A program made the translations under genes and the position numbers. Positions 4,617 to 8,518 of a stretch of 8,518 nucleotides of DNA are shown here, piece after piece (within the stretch, counting starts at the first letter, position 1; the number at the start of each line of letters is the position of its first letter). The DNA is from an uncultured Oscillospiraceae bacterium (GTDB lineage Bacteria; Bacillota; Clostridia; Oscillospirales; Acutalibacteraceae), in assembly GCA_900549675.1 (NCBI GenBank), contig URPG01000077.1, positions 1 through 8,518 on the forward strand, written 5' to 3'. The notes beneath the pieces were generated by a model. That model did not search any database. It worked only from the letters and a program-made list of their open reading frames with translations, and was not told the origin of the DNA.

Positions 4617-6611
4617 TTATTCAGCCGTATTGTCATCAGCGCTTTCTGTGTTGTAAACAACTGAAGTTGCAGGAGCATTTGCTGCCTCGGCCTCTTCTTT
4701 GGCTTTTGCATCTTCTAACAAAGCACGCATAGAAAGGGAAACCCTATGATGATCAAAATCAATATCTGTGATTTTGACAGTTACTTTATCACCAACAGAT
4801 AAAACATCCTGCGGTTTTTCGATTCTGCGGTCTGCAATTTGAGAAATATGAATCAAACCGTCGATACCGGGAATTACATTGGCAAAAGCGCCAAAATCGG
4901 TTAGACCAACAACGGTTGCTTCACAAACTGTACCGACAGGATATTCTTTTTCGAGTTTTTCCCAAGGATTTTGAGAAGGATCTTTATAGCCAAGAGAAAT
5001 CTTGCCGTTCTCTCTGTCCAGTCCCTTTACATAAACTTCTACGGTATCGCCGATAGCAAGTACATCGCTGGGATGTTTTACACGGTTCCATGAAAGTTCA
5101 GAGATGTGAACCATTCCATCTACGCCGCCCAAATCAATGAAAGCACCGAAATTGGTAAAGGATTTCACTTTTCCCGTAAAATGCTGACCCTCTTCGATTT
5201 CTGCCCAGAATTTTTCTTGTGCTGCCTTTCTGGCCTCTTTCAAAACGGAACGGATAGAACCAACCGCACGGCGGCGGCCTCTGTTCACTTCAATAATACG
5301 GAATTGAACCTCTTTATTCTTCAGTTCATTCAGGTCTTCCCCTCTTGAACCAGTTGCCTGAGAAGCAGGCACAAAAATGCGCATATTACGGCTCAGCACA
5401 ATAATGCCGCCTTTGACGACTTCAATGACTTTACCGGTCAAAATTTCTTGGCTTTCCAAGGCAGCCTCAATTTCGTCCCAGCCCTTCATTGCATCAACAC
5501 GTTTTTTAGAAAGCATGATTGTGCCTTCTTGATCATTGGTTTTCATGATAAGCAGATCAAGCTCATCGCCCATCTTAACAACATCTTCGGGTCTAACGTT
5601 GGGATCTTGAGAAAGCTCATTTGCAGGTACAAATCCGGCTTGTTTTCTGCCCACATCGACATATACTTCGGTCGGCGTAATTCCGACAACGATGCCACGC
5701 ACCTTTTCATCTGTATTTAAGCTTTTAAGAGATTCCTCAAGCATCTCCTCAAAGTTTTGTTCTGTCATTTGATTCATGTCCGACATGGTAACAAGTACCT
5801 CCTTTATAATGCTTGCAGGCGTCGATGCCCCTGCTGTTATCCCGATTTTTAGACCTTCCTCAAGCTTTGGCAGTTCCTCTGGTGTTTCCACCAGATATGA
5901 TTTTGTGTTTTCACTGCATATGGCAAAGAGTTTTGCTGTATTGGAGCTTTCACGCCCGCCAACGATGATCATCACATCGGAATTTTCAGATAATTTTTTT
6001 GCTTCTGCTTGTCTAAGAACAGTTGCATTACATATTGTATCAAAAACCTCATGATTTGTACATAGTTTTTTGAGAGTTTTTAAACAATTCTTCCATTCAA
6101 GCGTGTTAAACGTTGTTTGGGCTGCTGCAAAAATTGGTTTTTCTGTCAAATCAAGTCGATTTTTCAATAATTTTTCTAATTCTTCATTATTTTTAATGAC
6201 ATAATGTGGACCTGTACAGTGCCCAATAATCCCCTTCACTTCCGGATGATTTTCATCTCCGAAAAAAAGAAGTATTTTCTCTTCTTTTCCGGCTCTGGCA
6301 GCCAGTTTATGAATTTTTTTAACAAATGGACAAGTGGCATCAGAGCATTCAAGCGATAATTCTTCTGCCTTATCTGTTACACTTTTCCCCACACCATGAG
6401 AACGAATCACCAAAACATAATCTTGGGGAACCTCCTCAGGCTTTGTGACGATGATAACGCCCTTTTGTTCCAAATCCTGTACAATCTGAGGATTGTGAAT
6501 AATCGGCCCCAGTGTCGCCACTTTTTTTCCTTGTTCTAACAAAGTATACACCATGCCGACTGCACGGTCAACTCCATAACAGAACCCCGCGGTTTCCGCT
6601 AATGTTACCAT
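4617..6611 (-). CDS. ispH: IspH (HMBPP reductase) fused to ribosomal protein S1
   Basis: Two proteins in one 664-residue chain. Residues 1 to about 275 are IspH, the [4Fe-4S] enzyme that reduces HMBPP to IPP and DMAPP at the end of the MEP isoprenoid pathway. The cluster cysteines are C11, C94 and C194, and HPEVKG at 122-127 carries the catalytic glutamate E124. The substrate-binding His and Ser residues are also present (H39, H72, S222-S223, S263). Residues 300-630 hold four S1 RNA-binding domains (about 302-370, 388-454, 475-543 and 559-629), which bind mRNA and ribosomes. A polar Ala/Glu-rich tail follows. Such fusions are known in Clostridia. The ATG at 6611 has GAGGT (6618-6622) 6 bases upstream. 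At the junction, AAAGGAGG precedes an in-frame ATG at 5786, so free S1 of 389 residues may also be made. It is last in the operon after cmk, plsC and the small membrane protein. The frame is open throughout, so this is a true fusion rather than a frameshift artefact. Confidence 0.97.
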   Translation of the reverse strand: MVTLAETAGFCYGVDRAVGMVYTLLEQGKKVATLGPIIHNPQIVQDLEQKGVIIVTKPEEVPQDYVLVIRSHGVGKSVTDKAEELSLECSDATCPFVKKIHKLAARAGKEEKILLFFGDENHPEVKGIIGHCTGPHYVIKNNEELEKLLKNRLDLTEKPIFAAAQTTFNTLEWKNCLKTLKKLCTNHEVFDTICNATVLRQAEAKKLSENSDVMIIVGGRESSNTAKLFAICSENTKSYLVETPEELPKLEEGLKIGITAGASTPASIIKEVLVTMSDMNQMTEQNFEEMLEESLKSLNTDEKVRGIVVGITPTEVYVDVGRKQAGFVPANELSQDPNVRPEDVVKMGDELDLLIMKTNDQEGTIMLSKKRVDAMKGWDEIEAALESQEILTGKVIEVVKGGIIVLSRNMRIFVPASQATGSRGEDLNELKNKEVQFRIIEVNRGRRRAVGSIRSVLKEARKAAQEKFWAEIEEGQHFTGKVKSFTNFGAFIDLGGVDGMVHISELSWNRVKHPSDVLAIGDTVEVYVKGLDRENGKISLGYKDPSQNPWEKLEKEYPVGTVCEATVVGLTDFGAFANVIPGIDGLIHISQIADRRIEKPQDVLSVGDKVTVKITDIDFDHHRVSLSMRALLEDAKAKEEAEAANAPATSVVYNTESADDNTAE
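5798..5805 (-). promoter_or_regulatory. Internal Shine-Dalgarno at the IspH/S1 junction
   Basis: AAAGGAGG on the minus strand, 11 bases before an in-frame ATG at 5786 (Met276 of the fusion). A second ATG lies at 5777. The position coincides with the end of the IspH domain and the natural beginning of an S1 protein. The same bases encode the Lys-Glu of an IspH C-terminal helix, so the match could be a by-product of coding. The spacing is slightly long. Confidence 0.55.
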
Positions 6612-6656
6612 TGATTTACCTCACCGTTTGTTATTCATTTCTCGACTTTTCCTTCT

Positions 6657-7196
6657 TTACCGGCTGAGAATTACCCAAACCAAGCTCTCGTTTTGTGTAT
6701 TAAACGTAAAGGTCACGTAAAATTTTTTATTATTATCGTAATACGTATAAGCTTTTATATTTTGTTCTCGGTCAAACCAATAATCATTATGATTTTCACC
6801 CAACAAATTGACAATTTTTTGTGGGGTTAAATTCTCATTTTCACCTTGCACCGAAACAATCGAAGTCTTATTTTCAAGATTGTTCGACACAATTATTTTC
6901 TGAATTTCTTGATTTTCATCGGTTTTCAGCTGTATTTCTTCAAACCGATAAACACCGGCTTCTTCTTTAAACGAATCTTCAGGCAAAGATGTGTACTGCG
7001 TTAAATCTACCGTATGAATGGAATCGCCCAAACTGACTCCCTCAACCTCCACCGATGACAAATCTGTAGAAGGCAGTTTTTCACGTTTTACCGTCTGACC
7101 ACTGTCATACGTGGTTAACAGCAGGCACAAGGCAATCATGACGAAAAAACATATTGCTGTGCTTTTAACGTTATATTTCTTCTCCATGATATGCAA
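6657..7196 (-). CDS. Uncharacterised single-pass membrane-anchored protein
   Basis: I do not recognise this 179-residue protein. It has a short basic N-terminus (MEKKYNVK), one hydrophobic segment (about residues 13-30) acting as membrane anchor or uncleaved signal, then a polar domain of about 145 residues that is probably extracytoplasmic. There is no canonical lipobox. The domain begins with VEVEGVSLGDSIHTVDL (49-65) and later has TPQKIVNLLGENHNDYWF (124-141) followed by beta-strand-like aromatic sequence. This loosely recalls secreted SmpA/BLIP-like domains with G-SLG and LG motifs, but that is a weak impression. Start choice is uncertain. TTG at 7196 has AGAAAGG (7205-7211) 8 bases upstream and lies just past the plsC stop. 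ATG at 7187 is too far from it, and ATG at 7214 would overlap plsC by 14 bases. It sits between plsC and ispH-S1 in the same operon, suggesting a cell-envelope role by association only. Confidence 0.8.
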   Translation of the reverse strand: MHIMEKKYNVKSTAICFFVMIALCLLLTTYDSGQTVKREKLPSTDLSSVEVEGVSLGDSIHTVDLTQYTSLPEDSFKEEAGVYRFEEIQLKTDENQEIQKIIVSNNLENKTSIVSVQGENENLTPQKIVNLLGENHNDYWFDREQNIKAYTYYDNNKKFYVTFTFNTQNESLVWVILSR

Positions 7197-7200
7197 ACTA

Positions 7201-7827
7201 TCAGCCTTTCTCATGCATTTTCAATGCCTCTTCCCGCAGAATGCGGATTTGTTCCATAACGGTTCGGCTGGCATTGCGCAAAGAAAGTCCTGTCGCATCA
7301 GGCATGCCCAATTCTTCAAAAGAAATTGGTTTTCCCACATTGATAATCACCTTACTGAAAATCTTTGGCTTTTTGCCGCCCTTACCCACAATCGCCATCG
7401 GGACAACTGTGGATTTGGTTTCATACGCCAACAAGGTGACACCGGGTTTAGGTTTTAAAAGTTCACCGGTTTTAGAGCGTGTTCCCTCGATAAAAATACC
7501 GACTACACCCTCCTGTTTCAAAATGTCAATTCCTCTTTTAATCGCCGAAGCTCCACCGGAACGCTCCACCGGAAAAGCCCCTAAACCGCTGATAATCCAA
7601 GATAGAAATTTATTTTTAAAAAGTTCTTTTTTGGCCATAAACCAGACCTGCTGCTTTTGCACCATGCCCATAAAAAGAGGATCTGCGTTAGAAGTGTGAT
7701 TGCTGCACAGCAGCAATCTTTGATTCTGCGGTATATTTTCTTTTCCATAAATTTTATAACGGTACAATAGCTTGAAAATCGGGGGAACTACGGCTTGTGC
7801 CACCCGGTACAATCCCGTTTTTTTCAT
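7201..7827 (-). CDS. plsC: 1-acylglycerol-3-phosphate O-acyltransferase PlsC
   Basis: Transfers an acyl chain to the sn-2 position of lysophosphatidic acid to make phosphatidic acid, the precursor of membrane phospholipids. It acts at the inner face of the cytoplasmic membrane. The 208 residues carry the four acyltransferase blocks in order: NHTSNAD at 43-49 (catalytic H44 and D49), GAFPVERSGG at 73-82, IFIEGTRS at 111-118 (E114, G115, R117) and VVPMAIVG at 141-148. The frame is open 32 codons further upstream, but that part overlaps cmk. The ATG at 7827 has AAAGGAGG (7835-7842) 7 bases before it, so this is the start. The ribosome binding site overlaps the cmk stop codon, suggesting translational coupling. 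Acceptor specificity within the PlsC family cannot be proved from sequence. Confidence 0.95.
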   Translation of the reverse strand: MKKTGLYRVAQAVVPPIFKLLYRYKIYGKENIPQNQRLLLCSNHTSNADPLFMGMVQKQQVWFMAKKELFKNKFLSWIISGLGAFPVERSGGASAIKRGIDILKQEGVVGIFIEGTRSKTGELLKPKPGVTLLAYETKSTVVPMAIVGKGGKKPKIFSKVIINVGKPISFEELGMPDATGLSLRNASRTVMEQIRILREEALKMHEKG

Positions 7828-7834
7828 TGATAAA

Positions 7835-7842
7835 CCTCCTTT
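7835..7842 (-). promoter_or_regulatory. Ribosome binding site of plsC overlapping the cmk stop
   Basis: AAAGGAGG on the minus strand, 7 bases before the plsC ATG at 7827. Its first bases are part of the TAA stop codon of cmk (7841-7843). It fixes the plsC start well inside the longer open frame and implies coupling of the two genes. Confidence 0.9.
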
Positions 7843-8515
7843 ACCCCTTCTGCTTTCTGGCATTTTGTATGACAGATAAAATCTTTTGCACTGTCTCCTT
7901 TTTGGTAGAATGAGAAGAATCAATCAAAATGGAATCCTCAGAGGGTTTCAGCGGTGCTATCTCCCGATTGGCGTCACGCTCGTCACGCTCTCGAATATCA
8001 CTAAGAACAATGGGGAAATCCGGTTTCATGCCGGCAGCCTCCATCTGCGCCACACGGCGTCCGGCCCGTTCTTCCGCTGAGGCGGTTAAGAAAATTTTTA
8101 CATCGGCATGGGGCAACACCACCGTTCCGATATCACGGCCATCCATAATGACATCATGCTTTTCTGCCATTTGGCGTTGAATTCCCAATAAGAATTCTCT
8201 TACAGCCGGCACAGCCGCCGCTACAGAGGCCGCCTTTGTCACCTCGGGAGAACGCAGCTGCTCGGTTACATCTCTATCCCCTAAAAACATCCTTTGTTCA
8301 GCATTCATTCTTTTCAATTGAACTCGTACCTGCGGCAAAAAAGCTTTAATTGCTGCTTCATCCAGCAAATCTATTTTCTGCTCCAATAGGGCAAATGCCA
8401 CGGTACGATAAATCGCCCCTGTATCCACATAAATAAACCCAAGCTTTTTGGCAACGGCACGGGCAACTGAACTTTTTCCGGCTCCTGACGGTCCGTCTAT
8501 GGCTACTGCAAACAT
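7841..8515 (-). CDS. cmk: Cytidylate kinase
   Basis: Phosphorylates CMP and dCMP with ATP to the diphosphates, feeding CTP and dCTP pools. It is a cytoplasmic P-loop kinase. The 224 residues match the usual length. The P-loop GPSGAGKSS is at 8-16, DTGAIYRTVA at 31-40, VTEQLRSPEV at 83-92 and the CMP-binding GRDIGTVV at 126-133. The Arg-rich lid RERDERDANREIAPL is at 175-189 and IDSS at 198-201. The ATG at 8515 begins MFAVAIDGPSGAGK, the normal N-terminus, so the gene appears complete. However, only three bases lie upstream in the window and its ribosome binding site and promoter cannot be seen. It is the first visible gene of the operon with plsC, 13 bases apart. Confidence 0.97.
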   Translation of the reverse strand: MFAVAIDGPSGAGKSSVARAVAKKLGFIYVDTGAIYRTVAFALLEQKIDLLDEAAIKAFLPQVRVQLKRMNAEQRMFLGDRDVTEQLRSPEVTKAASVAAAVPAVREFLLGIQRQMAEKHDVIMDGRDIGTVVLPHADVKIFLTASAEERAGRRVAQMEAAGMKPDFPIVLSDIRERDERDANREIAPLKPSEDSILIDSSHSTKKETVQKILSVIQNARKQKG

Positions 8516-8518
8516 TTT

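Noticed and set aside
5448..6054. Plus-strand frames opposite ispH-S1
   Set aside because: They lie antisense to clearly recognised IspH and S1 domains and have no ribosome binding sites or recognisable products.
7828..7923. N-terminal 32-codon extension of PlsC
   Set aside because: It overlaps cmk in another frame, and the AAAGGAGG site at 7835-7842 sits correctly for the ATG at 7827.

Overview
This is an ordinary, well-organised chromosomal stretch of an AT-rich low-GC Gram-positive bacterium, most likely a member of the Clostridia. The reasons are the IspH protein fused to a four-domain ribosomal protein S1, the cmk-plsC-ispH/S1 gene order, the single-chain SecDF, the strong AGGAGG-type ribosome binding sites, and an FMN riboswitch ahead of an ECF riboflavin transporter. 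I see no insertion sequences, phage genes, CRISPR arrays, tRNAs or rRNAs, and no sign of recent transfer.

Layout. All genes but one are on the minus strand. Read in the direction of transcription (right to left), the first unit is cmk (7841-8515), plsC (7201-7827), an uncharacterised single-pass membrane protein (6657-7196) and the ispH-S1 fusion (4617-6611). These are tightly packed and look like one operon, ending at a hairpin at 4564-4589. Next comes secDF (2109-4460) with its own terminator at 2064-2087. Then a DtxR-family metal-dependent repressor (1565-1936) has a near-consensus promoter. Last is ribU (667-1263), preceded by a second near-consensus promoter, an FMN aptamer (1376-1505) and an intrinsic terminator (1322-1364). 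A perfect bidirectional terminator at 626-657 separates ribU from the only plus-strand gene, a small two-pass membrane protein (62-586) that resembles the DUF6106 family.

How the genes fit together. The right-hand operon groups housekeeping functions: pyrimidine nucleotide supply (Cmk), phospholipid synthesis (PlsC), the last step of the MEP isoprenoid pathway (IspH) and mRNA binding on the ribosome (S1). SecDF supports protein export. The left part handles metal sensing and riboflavin uptake, the latter controlled by FMN feedback through premature transcription termination.

The most interesting points are modest ones. The ispH-S1 fusion carries a strong Shine-Dalgarno sequence and an ATG exactly at its domain junction, so free S1 might also be made. 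A putative antiterminator pairing links the FMN aptamer to its terminator. A small unrecognised membrane-anchored protein sits inside the cmk-plsC-ispH operon. I did not find a convincing undescribed system here.
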